Position numbers and translations under genes: made by a program | Source: Candidatus Xiphinematobacter sp. | GTDB lineage: Bacteria > Verrucomicrobiota > Verrucomicrobiia > Chthoniobacterales > Xiphinematobacteraceae | NCBI GenBank assembly: GCA_016766635.1 | Contig: CP068473.1 | Location: 124,001-188,000, forward strand | Reading direction: 5' to 3' | DNA length: 64,000 nucleotides | Shown: positions 45,116-53,688 of the stretch, one piece after another | Layout: every line of letters starts with the position of its first letter | Position numbering within the stretch: position 1 is the stretch's first letter | The notes under the pieces: model-generated | Database searches by the model: none | The model's input: the letters and a program-made list of their open reading frames with translations, nothing else | Told to the model about the DNA's origin: nothing

Positions 45116-45658
45116 CTACACCAACCCTAGCTTCATACGACCGGCCTCGCTAATCATCCCCTGACTCCATGGAGGATCCCAAACCAGTTCTACTTCAGCG
45201 TCTTCTACCCCGTCAATAGCAAGAATCTTGGTTTTGGCATCTGCGGCAATGGCAGGGCCCATGCCGCAACCTGGAGCAGTTAGTGTCATCTTAACGAGAA
45301 CCCGAACCTTTCCCATCCTCTTAGGAATAACTTGGCAGTCGTAGACCAAACCAAGGTCCACAACATTGACGGGGATCTCGGGATCAAAGACCGTCCTTAA
45401 CTGATTCCAGACTTTTTCCTCAGAAGGACCCCCTTCCTCCGTCTCTTTCTCCAAGGCACTCGTCCTTTCCCGGCCAAGAGCATCAGCGTCTTTCTCTTCA
45501 ATCCGAACCAGTCCTGCATCAGTAGCCACAGTAAAGGCACCTCCTAACATTTGGGTAATAACAACAGAGGTACCTCTGGGAAGAACTAGGGGATTACCAC
45601 TCGGAATCTGAATAGCATCACAGTCACGTAGAAGTTTGGTTTCTTGAGAACCATTCAT
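45116..45658 (-). CDS. sufT: Fe-S cluster assembly protein SufT
   Basis: 180 residues. The C-terminal ~100 residues form the MIP18/DUF59 domain: QLRTVFDPEIPVNVVDLGLVYD, LTAPGCGMGPAIAADAK with the conserved Cys, and VELVWDPPWSQGMISEAGR. The N-terminal ~80 residues (RGTSVVITQMLGGAFTVATDAG) are the SufT-specific extension. SufT helps Fe-S maturation under high demand. It stands alone, not in a suf operon. Confidence 0.9.
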   Translation of the reverse strand: MNGSQETKLLRDCDAIQIPSGNPLVLPRGTSVVITQMLGGAFTVATDAGLVRIEEKDADALGRERTSALEKETEEGGPSEEKVWNQLRTVFDPEIPVNVVDLGLVYDCQVIPKRMGKVRVLVKMTLTAPGCGMGPAIAADAKTKILAIDGVEDAEVELVWDPPWSQGMISEAGRMKLGLV

Positions 45659-46623
45659 AGAAGATTAGTGTAAGGGGAGGCTGGCCGCTTTCTAAAGCCA
45701 AAAAAGCCACCAGCAGGTAGTGGCGATAGTGGCAACTCAGCGCTCCGGAGTAAAGGAAAGATGAGCAGAGAGCTGAGCAACTATGCCAGGGAGCGTCAAC
45801 ATTGGATTCATGTTCTCGTGTTCTTTCGTATTCTTGTGTAGCTTCGATATACCCGCCCAATATAAACATGAGCGGAAACGAAGAACCGACGGAGAACGGA
45901 GTGACTCTATCCACCCTCTCCTAGCAGGACTCAGCCAAGTCTTGATTGGAACGACCTCGTCTTCGGCTGAATCGGCCCTATCCGATTCCTAGATTACGGG
46001 GACATCTGGGTAGGATTATCAACTGTATAATCCGGCTTCTGGTGGGCAGTCGGGTTCGTCTCAAGGCGACCAGTTTGCAACAATTGAGACTAGCCGGTTT
46101 GATTGCCTCGCCAGCATAGTTCATGCCTCATGGTTACAAGATAGATGTAACGACATAAGAAAAAGAGCCGCTGGATACTAGAAGCCTATAACGCTTTCAC
46201 CAATCCCCAGTAGCCCTCTCCTGTTGTTTATATACTAAAACTACAGCGGCTTGGTTTGGGCCGGAGTGTCTGGGCCCCACAGCCCAACAAGGGACACGGC
46301 ATCTTAATTCTCGGCTTCTTTTCACTATTGCTGCCTCGGTTTCTAACCTTTCTGGTGTTAGCAAACTTTTCTAGTGTGAGCAAACCTTTGAGTGCCTGTG
46401 TTGTAAGCGCGTCTTTACTAGCCTTCTTACACGAAGTCTGCACACTGCGCCTCTGTTGTCCAGAGGGCCTTTTCTCAGGATTTGCTGGTTGGGGGAGATG
46501 CAGGAATGGAAAAAACAAATTTCCGGCGCTGTGCAAGCTAGTTTTGTCTGGCTTACCGCAGGGTCCATTTACGCCCGTATCTTCTCCGAGTCGTTCCCCC
46601 AAAGTAATAGGGGAACGAATCTC
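45659..46623. other. About 0.97 kb without a convincing gene
   Basis: Frames of 123-124 codons exist on both strands around 46228-46627 but lack domain-like features and overlap each other. GAATCGG/CCGATTC (45969-45988) forms a perfect 7-bp inverted repeat. No RNA gene recognised. A decayed gene is possible. Confidence 0.5.
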
Positions 46624-47820
46624 CTAAGCAGGATCTGAAAGGTGGCGAACAAGATTGGTTGCCTTGCTGTAATCCACCTCTGGAAAACCAAATCCGAACA
46701 AACGATAGAATTCTTCCTGGTATCCCCTAAAATCAGAAAGTTCTTCTATTGTATCCGTGGTAATCGCCTCCCAAAGCTTAACGACCTCGGTCTGTATGTC
46801 CTCCCGCATTTCCAGGTCATCGAGACGAATACGACCCTCCGTATCCATTTTTGGACCTCTCGAAGAGCAAAGATGATCCACAAATAGCCTATACATTTGC
46901 TCGATACATCCTTCATGAACCCCCTTTTCTTTCATAACCCTAAAGAGGATAGATATATAGAGTGGAACAGAGGGGATTGCAGAACTCGCCTGAGTTACTA
47001 CCGCCTTGTTGATCGAAATAAAAGCAGTTCCACTACCAAGTTGCCTATTCAGCTCTTTAGCTGTCCGTTCCAGATCCATTTTAGCACGTCCGATAGTACC
47101 ATGTGCATAAACTGCCCGAGTGAGTTCTGGACCCAAGTAGGAATAAGCAATTGTTCGGAATCCCTCCGATAGTATGCCAGCATCTGCCATAGAACTGACC
47201 CACATCTTCCAATCCTCCCCACCCATCACCTTAATTGTGTGCAAAATTTCCTCACGCGTGGCAGACTCAAGAGTGACTGACTCAATTTCTTTCTTATCCG
47301 TACGGATGCTTTTGGTGATAAGGGAAGAACCTATTGGCTTCAGGGTAGACTTGTAGATTCTCCCACTGACCGGATCCAGACGACGAGGAGAAGCAAGGCT
47401 GTATATAACAAGGTCTACTTGGCCCAAATCCCCCTGAATAATTGAAATAATCTTTTTCTTTGTCTCTTCAGAAAAGGCGTCGCCATTAAAGCTTTTTGTG
47501 TAGAGCCCCTCCTTGATTGCAGCTGTTTCAAAAGCAGCAGAATTATACCAACCTGCTGAAGCAGGTCTTTTTTCAGTACCTTCCCTTGCAAGGAAGACAC
47601 CTATCGTGGATGCACGCCCACCAAACGCCGCTACGATCCGTGAAGCGAGTCCATAGCCAGACGAGGCACCTATTACAAGCACGCGCTTGGGAGCCCTAGG
47701 TAGCAACGGCCTGGATATTACATACTCTACTTGCCGACGGACATGAGCAACGCACCCATCAGGATGGGCTGTCGTACAAACAAAGTTGCGGATTCGCGGC
47801 TCGATGAGCATGCCAATCAT
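46624..47820 (-). CDS. fabV: Trans-2-enoyl-CoA / enoyl-ACP reductase FabV
   Basis: 398 residues, full length. It performs the last reduction of fatty acid elongation with NADH. Seen: IEPRIRNFVCTTAHPDGC at the N-terminus, VLVIGASSGYGLASRI near 46, the Tyr-x8-Lys catalytic pair in YAHGTIGRAK near 238, and VDYSKATNLVRHLS at the end. A purine-rich GGGGGAGA lies about 11 nt before the start used; the Met three codons in matches the usual FabV start too. No fabI is seen in the window. Confidence 0.96.
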   Translation of the reverse strand: MIGMLIEPRIRNFVCTTAHPDGCVAHVRRQVEYVISRPLLPRAPKRVLVIGASSGYGLASRIVAAFGGRASTIGVFLAREGTEKRPASAGWYNSAAFETAAIKEGLYTKSFNGDAFSEETKKKIISIIQGDLGQVDLVIYSLASPRRLDPVSGRIYKSTLKPIGSSLITKSIRTDKKEIESVTLESATREEILHTIKVMGGEDWKMWVSSMADAGILSEGFRTIAYSYLGPELTRAVYAHGTIGRAKMDLERTAKELNRQLGSGTAFISINKAVVTQASSAIPSVPLYISILFRVMKEKGVHEGCIEQMYRLFVDHLCSSRGPKMDTEGRIRLDDLEMREDIQTEVVKLWEAITTDTIEELSDFRGYQEEFYRLFGFGFPEVDYSKATNLVRHLSDPA

Positions 47821-48002
47821 GGAAGAAATTCTCCCCCTGGATACTACACTATCAGAATTAGTACAGTTAAAGCTTTATCGGACAGTTACCTTCTTGGCGT
47901 ACCCTCCACTTGATCTCCCTCTCTTTTTTCTATCTACAGCTGATAGAATTAGGTCCCTTTATGCTCGTGTTTGCACAGGAATGGGATGATGGCTTTTCTT
48001 CC

Positions 48003-49079
48003 ATGATAAAAATATCTGTTTCTTGCTCGCACACTTCCTATGATGTTCTTGTCGGTGGCGGACTACTCACCCATAGTGGGAGCCTGGTCACTCAGATATT
48101 ATCCCCCAGTAGGTGTGCGGTCGTAACCGATTCCAATGTGGCAAAGCATCATCTGAAGCCGGTGCTTGCCTCTCTGGAAAATGTGGGATTTCAACCCCTA
48201 ACACTGGTAATCCCTTCTGGAGAGCAATCCAAATCCTTCTGCCAAGTGTACAATTTGTGTCATAGCATGATTATAGCTGGCTTAGACCGAAAATCTGTTC
48301 TGTTCTCCCTTGGAGGTGGTGTTATCGGAGACCTGTCGGGGTTTGTTGCAGCAATTTTTCAGCGCGGGATTCCGCTCGTGCAACTCCCGACGACCGTCAC
48401 TTCCCAAGTAGATAGTTCGGTCGGTGGGAAAACCGGCGTTAATGTCTCAGCAGGAAAAAACCTAATTGGCGCCTTCCATCAACCCCAATTAGTCATTGTA
48501 GATCCCCTGACACTAAATACGTTGCCCAATCGGGAATATTGGGAAGGGTTTGCAGAAATAGTGAAACATGCTGTCATCCGAGATACAGCGATGCTGGAGA
48601 TCTTACCTCCCAAGCGGTTACAAGATCTAAGCACCCTTATTGTTAGGAATATAGCTGTTAAATCTGCTCTTGTTGCCTCTGACGAAAGGGACGAGAGGGG
48701 AGTGCGTGCGCTTCTCAATTTTGGGCACACCATCGGGCATGGAATCGAGACTGCCGCTGGTTATGGATCACTACTACATGGGGAGGCTATCAGCCTGGGT
48801 ATCATGGCCGCACTTTGGCTTTCGGTGCGTTTTTCAGGACTCCTTCAATCTGAACTGGAACATGTTGCGGGGATTCTTCGTCGCCTTTCCCTGCCTATTG
48901 TACTCCCTGATAGGATCCCCACTGAGTGCGTCCTGACCGCCATGAGAAAGGACAAAAAATTTGAACAGGGGAAGCTGCGTTTTGTGCTTACTCATCGCCT
49001 AGGAAGTGCCTATCTGAGTGATGAGGTCAACCTGCAAGATGCTCGCCACGCAGTCGAGTTTCTTCGTAAATTCATCTGA
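48003..49079 (+). CDS. aroB: 3-dehydroquinate synthase
   Basis: About 358 residues. It makes 3-dehydroquinate, step two of the shikimate pathway, using NAD and a divalent metal. Seen: IPSGEQSKS near 70, SLGGGVIGDLSGFVAAIFQRGI near 100, the LPTTVTSQVDSSVGGKTGVN segment near 125, Glu in WEGFAEIVKHAVI, and the metal His residues in NFGHTIGHGIE and LHGEAISLG. The frame is open 31 codons upstream; the ATG at 48003 matches the family start. Confidence 0.96.
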   Translation: MIKISVSCSHTSYDVLVGGGLLTHSGSLVTQILSPSRCAVVTDSNVAKHHLKPVLASLENVGFQPLTLVIPSGEQSKSFCQVYNLCHSMIIAGLDRKSVLFSLGGGVIGDLSGFVAAIFQRGIPLVQLPTTVTSQVDSSVGGKTGVNVSAGKNLIGAFHQPQLVIVDPLTLNTLPNREYWEGFAEIVKHAVIRDTAMLEILPPKRLQDLSTLIVRNIAVKSALVASDERDERGVRALLNFGHTIGHGIETAAGYGSLLHGEAISLGIMAALWLSVRFSGLLQSELEHVAGILRRLSLPIVLPDRIPTECVLTAMRKDKKFEQGKLRFVLTHRLGSAYLSDEVNLQDARHAVEFLRKFI

Positions 49080-49632
49080 ACTGGCTGGTGACTTCTTTCA
49101 GCAGGCAGTACAATTTCACCTGCAAACGAGCTCTGATGTCCTCTCACGGAGCGTAAATTACGCTGGACCAATTAATTGGGAGGATTAGTGGTTCATAATA
49201 GATTCTATCGGTTCCGCCATTTGTTTGAAAAATCAGTATTAATTGCTGCAATCTACGCTATGGTGTTGCAACGTATTTAGTTTGATGCTATCATAACGAG
49301 CCTCACTGGGGTCCCTATGCGGCGGCCCTGGCTTTGTGGGGAGTGTCTTCTGATACTAAATCTCTCTGTGGTCCAAAGAGAGTGCGTTTGGCCTGTCAGG
49401 TTGTGCGACACTCGGATTTTTCGGTTGACAGGGAGAGTGGAAAGCGTTCTTTGGTAGGCCCTGGTTCATTTCGGACGACGGACGATTGTTCTGTATTTCC
49501 CCCGTTGCTTAACGCGCCGCGGGATGAATTTTTCGCCAATCCTGCCGGAGTCTTTGTGCAATACATGCATCAAGCGGGATGCGTGTTCTCGTATGAGAAA
49601 AAATCAAAAAAGCAGATTTTGTTGATTACCTC
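49080..49632. other. Intergenic region and possible long yebC leader
   Basis: 550 bases between aroB and yebC. It holds a candidate promoter near 49266 and then about 340 nt before the yebC ATG. A 112-codon frame at 49334-49672 runs into yebC in another frame and looks like chance. Confidence 0.45.
49266..49294 (+). promoter_or_regulatory. Candidate sigma-70-type promoter
   Basis: TTGCAA, a spacer of exactly 17 nt, then TATCAT (five of six matches to TATAAT). It is upstream of yebC and rho on the same strand. Recognised by eye only. Confidence 0.35.
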
Positions 49633-50394
49633 ATGGCCGGCCACAGTAAATGGTCGAAAGTTAAGCGTGTGAAGGAGAGTCTGGATGTAAAACGCGGCAG
49701 GCTTTTCTCTAAACTTTCCAAGGAAATCATGATCGCTGCCAGATCAGGCGGGAGAAATTTTCACTTGAATCCCCGACTTAGGGCTGCGGTCCAATCTGCA
49801 CGGTCTAAAAGTATGCCAAACGAAAACATTGTACGGGCTATTGCAAGGGGAGGATGTGCGGGATCTACAGTTGCCGCTGCAGAACAGGCACTGTATGAGG
49901 GTTATGGTGCGGGGGGTGCTGCTATCCTTGTGGAAGCAGCCACTGAAAATAGAAATCGGACCGCTGCTGTTCTGCGTTCCTTGTTTTCGAAAAAGCAAGG
50001 GGCCTTAGGTGGTCCTGGTAGCGCATCTCATCTTTTTCTCCGAAAGGGGCAGATCTTGATCCCAAGAGGAAATCTACAGGAAGAGTGGCTTTTGGAAGTG
50101 GCGCTTCAGGCAGGTGCCGAGGACCTAGTCTGCAATGACGAGTTTTTTACCCTCTTTACATCTCCCGACCGATTCCATTCAGTTGCAGAATCCTTAATAA
50201 GGGATTTCCAAGTCCCAATTGAATCTCAGCAACTAACCTTCCTTCCAAGAAGAATCGTGAATATTAGTGATTTGCAAACAGCCTCCTATGTTCTTCAGCT
50301 TTGCAATGTGCTGCAAGAACATGAGGATGTTTTGCGTATCCACTCCAATTTCAATATCCCGGAAAGGCTGCTCGGAAAAGTCCCTCTAAATTGA
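49633..50394 (+). CDS. yebC: YebC/PmpR-type protein (TACO1 family)
   Basis: 253 residues starting AGHSKWSKVKRVKESLDVKRG, with FSKLSKEIMIAARSGG, SMPNENIVRAIARGG and YEGYGAGGAAILVEAATENRNRT, which are YebC signatures. Members act as DNA-binding regulators or help ribosomes translate polyproline stretches. The usual KWANIKHRK is KWSKVKRVK. Rho follows 19 bp downstream and is probably cotranscribed. Confidence 0.95.
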   Translation: MAGHSKWSKVKRVKESLDVKRGRLFSKLSKEIMIAARSGGRNFHLNPRLRAAVQSARSKSMPNENIVRAIARGGCAGSTVAAAEQALYEGYGAGGAAILVEAATENRNRTAAVLRSLFSKKQGALGGPGSASHLFLRKGQILIPRGNLQEEWLLEVALQAGAEDLVCNDEFFTLFTSPDRFHSVAESLIRDFQVPIESQQLTFLPRRIVNISDLQTASYVLQLCNVLQEHEDVLRIHSNFNIPERLLGKVPLN

Positions 50395-50413
50395 TCCAAC
50401 ATCTGTGTGTGAT

Positions 50414-51784
50414 ATGATTGAAGAAAAAGAAACTGCTGACATGAAGCCTAGGCGCAAGCGTATTACACGCTTGCGCCATCCAAAGGGAAATGCTCCCGCT
50501 CGGACTATTCCTGCTCCCAACTTGGGTCTTCTCCCAAAATCTTCCACTGGAGTTACTCCTCCGGGGAATAACTTTACTCTTTTAAATAAAAATAAAGAAG
50601 TTGCCGTGGTCTCTCCCGCCGCAGAAGCTTCAATACGGTGTCATGCTGAAGAATCTCCGGCTTCTCCCCCAGCATATGTTCCTCCTTCTTATACGGAAGG
50701 AATCATAGAAGTATCGGGCAAAGGATTTGGCTTTCTGAGGGAAGCAAGGCGGAACTTCGCCCAATCTCAGAACGATGTCTTTGTTACTCCAGAAGTTGTG
50801 CGTAAGCATGGTCTCCGAGACGGAATGAAAATCAAGGGCGAGACCCGAAAAAGTAGCCGCGGCCTCCAGCTTTTTAGACTTGTTGGAATCGAGGGGGAGA
50901 CGCCGGGCTTTATTCAAAATCTCCCCCTTTTTGAGGAGCTAACAACAGTCAACCCCAAAGCTCGAATAAGGCTTGAGACAATCCCAGAGCGTTTTACAAC
51001 CCGCATTGTGGATCTTGTAGCACCCATTGGTCGTGGACAACGAGGCTTAATTGTGGCCCCCCCACGTACCGGAAAAACCACGCTCCTCCAGCATATCGCA
51101 GAGGCAGTAGTAAAAAATTACCCAGAAATGGGGCTAATTATCCTCCTTGTGGACGAGCGCCCTGAAGAGGTAACAGAAATCCGTAGAACGGTTCCTCAGG
51201 CTGCACTTATGGCTAGTTCTAACGATAGTGACATTAAAAGTCACACTCGTGTTGCCCAGTTAGCCATCGAACGAGCTAAACGCCTTGTAGAGATGGGAAA
51301 ACATGTCTTTGTTCTTATGGATTCCCTAACCCGCATCGGTCGGGCATTTAATAACGCACAGAGTGGAGGGGGGCGTACCATGTCTGGCGGAGTCGATTCT
51401 AGAGCACTAGAAACCCCACGTAAGCTATTTGCGGCTGCGCGCAACACTGAGGAAGCTGGATCCCTTACCATTATGGCTACGGCCCTCATTGACACGGGTA
51501 GTCGTATGGACGAGTTGATCTTTCAAGAATTTAAAGGAACCGGGAACATGGAACTCGTTCTAGACCGCAAAATTAGTGATCAGCGTATCTATCCAGCAGT
51601 AGACATTTTCCTCTCCGGTACTCGCCGTGAGGAGCTTCTTCTTCCAGAGCAGGATCTCCATAAGGTGAACATTATCCGCCGCGGTTTAGCTGGACATAAG
51701 CCGATTGAAGCCATCGAACGGCTGCTATTTTTTATCCAGAAATACCCCTCCAATGCAGAAATGCTGCGCAATATTCCAGGGTAG
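50414..51784 (+). CDS. rho: Transcription termination factor Rho
   Basis: About 456 residues. A basic, Pro-rich N-terminal tail (~95 residues) stands where many Rho proteins have the Rho_N helical domain; then the cold-shock RNA-binding fold (GKGFGFLREARRNF, DVFVTPEVVRKHGLRDG), Walker A (APPRTGKTTLLQ near 216), Walker B/Q-loop regions (LIILLVDERPEEVTEI, HVFVLMDSLTRIGRAFN) and FQEFKGTGNMELVLDR. The ATG at 50414 is preferred to a GTG three codons earlier. Rho should account for terminators that are hard to see by eye here. Confidence 0.97.
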   Translation: MIEEKETADMKPRRKRITRLRHPKGNAPARTIPAPNLGLLPKSSTGVTPPGNNFTLLNKNKEVAVVSPAAEASIRCHAEESPASPPAYVPPSYTEGIIEVSGKGFGFLREARRNFAQSQNDVFVTPEVVRKHGLRDGMKIKGETRKSSRGLQLFRLVGIEGETPGFIQNLPLFEELTTVNPKARIRLETIPERFTTRIVDLVAPIGRGQRGLIVAPPRTGKTTLLQHIAEAVVKNYPEMGLIILLVDERPEEVTEIRRTVPQAALMASSNDSDIKSHTRVAQLAIERAKRLVEMGKHVFVLMDSLTRIGRAFNNAQSGGGRTMSGGVDSRALETPRKLFAAARNTEEAGSLTIMATALIDTGSRMDELIFQEFKGTGNMELVLDRKISDQRIYPAVDIFLSGTRREELLLPEQDLHKVNIIRRGLAGHKPIEAIERLLFFIQKYPSNAEMLRNIPG

Positions 51785-51798
51785 GAGGCTGTCAAGCC

Positions 51799-52362
51799 GT
51801 GTGGAACAAAAAGGCCTTAACCCTTCCCTATACTTCTCTGGCTTGTGATATGAGTAAGGCGGATGTTCTCCCTCCAGGGGCTATTCGCGTTTCCACTTTA
51901 CTTGGGGAAATGCTCTTGGCTTCAGACGGCCATGCACTAGTTTTTGCGACTTTTGTCGATACATTTCCACATGATTTATCTTCCGTCTCAGCGGGACCAG
52001 GAGGGGGATGCCTAGGCAATTTCTTCCAAGAGGTTTCTTACCAAATGGACAATTATCTCCACGGTAGACAAAGGAAGTTTACGGTTCCTGTCTGCCCCAG
52101 GGGGCCCCACTTTAGCCAAAGGGTGTGGAGTGTGCTGACGAAGATCCCACCCGGCTCGTGGACAACCTATGGAGCAGTAGCCGACGACCTGGGTTGCCCG
52201 AAATCTGCTCGTGCTGTTGGTGCAGCTTGCCGAAGAAATCCAATAGCTATTTTTATCCCTTGTCATCGCGTCCTAAGCAAGAGCCGTCAGCTTGCCGGCT
52301 ACACCGGTGGTTTATGCCGAAAGGCACTGCTTCTTTACCTTGAGAGGATCTTCTATTCCTAG
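51799..52362 (+). CDS. ogt: Methylated-DNA--protein-cysteine methyltransferase
   Basis: 187 residues from GTG (or 170 from an ATG at 51850). It removes O6-alkyl groups from guanine in one turnover. The active-site motif IPCHRVL near 155 and the preceding FSQRVWSVLTKIPPGSWTTYG and GAACRRNP are conserved (helix-turn-helix with the Arg finger). It follows rho by 14 bp. Confidence 0.9.
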   Translation: MWNKKALTLPYTSLACDMSKADVLPPGAIRVSTLLGEMLLASDGHALVFATFVDTFPHDLSSVSAGPGGGCLGNFFQEVSYQMDNYLHGRQRKFTVPVCPRGPHFSQRVWSVLTKIPPGSWTTYGAVADDLGCPKSARAVGAACRRNPIAIFIPCHRVLSKSRQLAGYTGGLCRKALLLYLERIFYS

Positions 52363-52435
52363 AGAGGATAGGATGGACGAGTAAGATTTGCTGAATTTAG
52401 GATTAATTTTATTAACGTCAACCTCTTCTCATCTT

Positions 52436-52457
52436 AGATAGCCAAGAGATAGCCAAG
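52436..52457 (+). repeat. 11-bp perfect tandem duplication
   Basis: AGATAGCCAAG occurs twice head to tail, followed by a partial CAAG. It is in the spacer after the methyltransferase gene. Confidence 0.85.
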
Positions 52458-52979
52458 CAAGAGAGCTGGATTTTTGGAGTCATCTCTCGCAATTCAATTC
52501 TAGAGATAAGGCGTGTCCTAGGGCTACAGCCTGAGCCCTTCGAAGGAAGATGCTGCTTTGTGCCCTCAGTACCGATTCAGTGTCGAGTTGTAACTGAGTT
52601 AAGCTTTGCGTAAAACTCTATTGAGTTCCAAGCCGGTAGTGGTGGAATCGCGTCAGCCACTAACGCTACGCTGGGGGACTCACCCTGATCACGCGGGTAT
52701 CCTTTGTAGGTTGGTATGTGACCCCTTGCGCTTTCTTCGCCCTTCTATTCCCCACAACGCCTGTAATAAGCCTTACAGTTCCCCTTTCCCATGTAAGGTT
52801 GATAAACTGTCTAAAACTGCCCGGCCTTCTTTCGTACGCGGTAATGAGGCAACCGAAGTTGTGGAATTTGCATATATTCCCCCCCTTTTATACTGAAGGG
52901 TCACCTATCCACCCTCACGGTACATATTTTTTTATATGAAGCTGTTTCCGATGGCTCTCTCGTAGTGAGAAACCACATA

Positions 52980-53141
52980 CTATCCAGTAGGGGCCATTTT
53001 CTCACGCAATTTCTCAAGTTGCTCCAAGGTATCTGGGGAGATTGTTCCTAGCAAGAGTAGGTGGGGATTATCCGGGATATAACAGGGTATGCCAACCTTA
53101 AGGGAGAACCAAGAGATACAGAGAGAGGGGTGAGCAGGCAT
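52980..53141 (-). CDS. Small protein or gene remnant, 53 codons
   Basis: The translation from ATG is unusually protein-like for a spacer: SWFSLKVGIPCYIPDNPHL, then LLLGTISPDTLEQLEKL ending in REKMAPTG, i.e. beta-strand-like and then amphipathic helix. The frame stays open about 22 codons upstream to a TAG (including VHFELRKDQ), without another ATG, so it may be a small intact gene or the 3' remnant of a longer decayed one. No family is recognised. No Shine-Dalgarno is seen. Confidence 0.4.
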   Translation of the reverse strand: MPAHPSLCISWFSLKVGIPCYIPDNPHLLLLGTISPDTLEQLEKLREKMAPTG

Positions 53142-53688
53142 GCATGTGGTTCGTTGGTCTTTTCTTAGTTCGAAGTGAACTCTCTGGAGCTTAGCTTGCT
53201 AAGGCTCTTGCAAGGTCTCTGTGGACAGTGGCTTCAAGGCAATATGGTCTCTCCTCCCTGTGGGGGCCGTTCTACTACTCGTCCATAACTCTACATCTAG
53301 AGTAAGTGTTACATAGTCTCCTGTGCTTTTAGGGCTGCACTACAAAGAGGTCTACAAGATAGAAAAGGGAATCAAATAACCAGATGGACGCTTTATGGCG
53401 TAAGGATGCCAATCTCTGCAAGCCAGATAAAAGTACCCGTTTCGCTGGTGGATTAGCTAGAGAGGCTTCCACAGGGCTTCCAGCAAGCAAGAAAAAGAGC
53501 GGCATGCATAGCCTCTGGAGACCTACCAACCCAACCTTTGGCAACTGGATGAAGCCTCCCTTCACACGGTTTGAATTATGTCGACTGTAGGAAGCATATG
53601 AGCTATGCTGCGTGGCTTTATGGAGGCTGTTGGTTAAGGGTTAAGTCCACCGGCCTAATTCCATAATTGGTGTTTACTTTATTGGTTC

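Larger units (their letters stand above)
52363..53688. other. About 1.3 kb spacer, one small candidate gene
   Basis: Except for the small minus-strand frame at 52980-53141, no gene is convincing. A hairpin TAGTGG/CCACTA is near 52637-52664 and an 11-bp tandem duplication is near its left end. Overlapping short frames on both strands near 53330-53590 look like chance. Loss of one or more genes is likely. Confidence 0.5.

Noticed and set aside
46228-46627. Two overlapping 123-124 codon frames on opposite strands
   Set aside because: Mutually exclusive, no domain, biased composition.
49334-49672. 112-codon frame before yebC
   Set aside because: Overlaps the strongly supported yebC start in another frame.
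53329-53590. Overlapping 68-78 codon frames on both strands
   Set aside because: No protein-like features and mutually exclusive.
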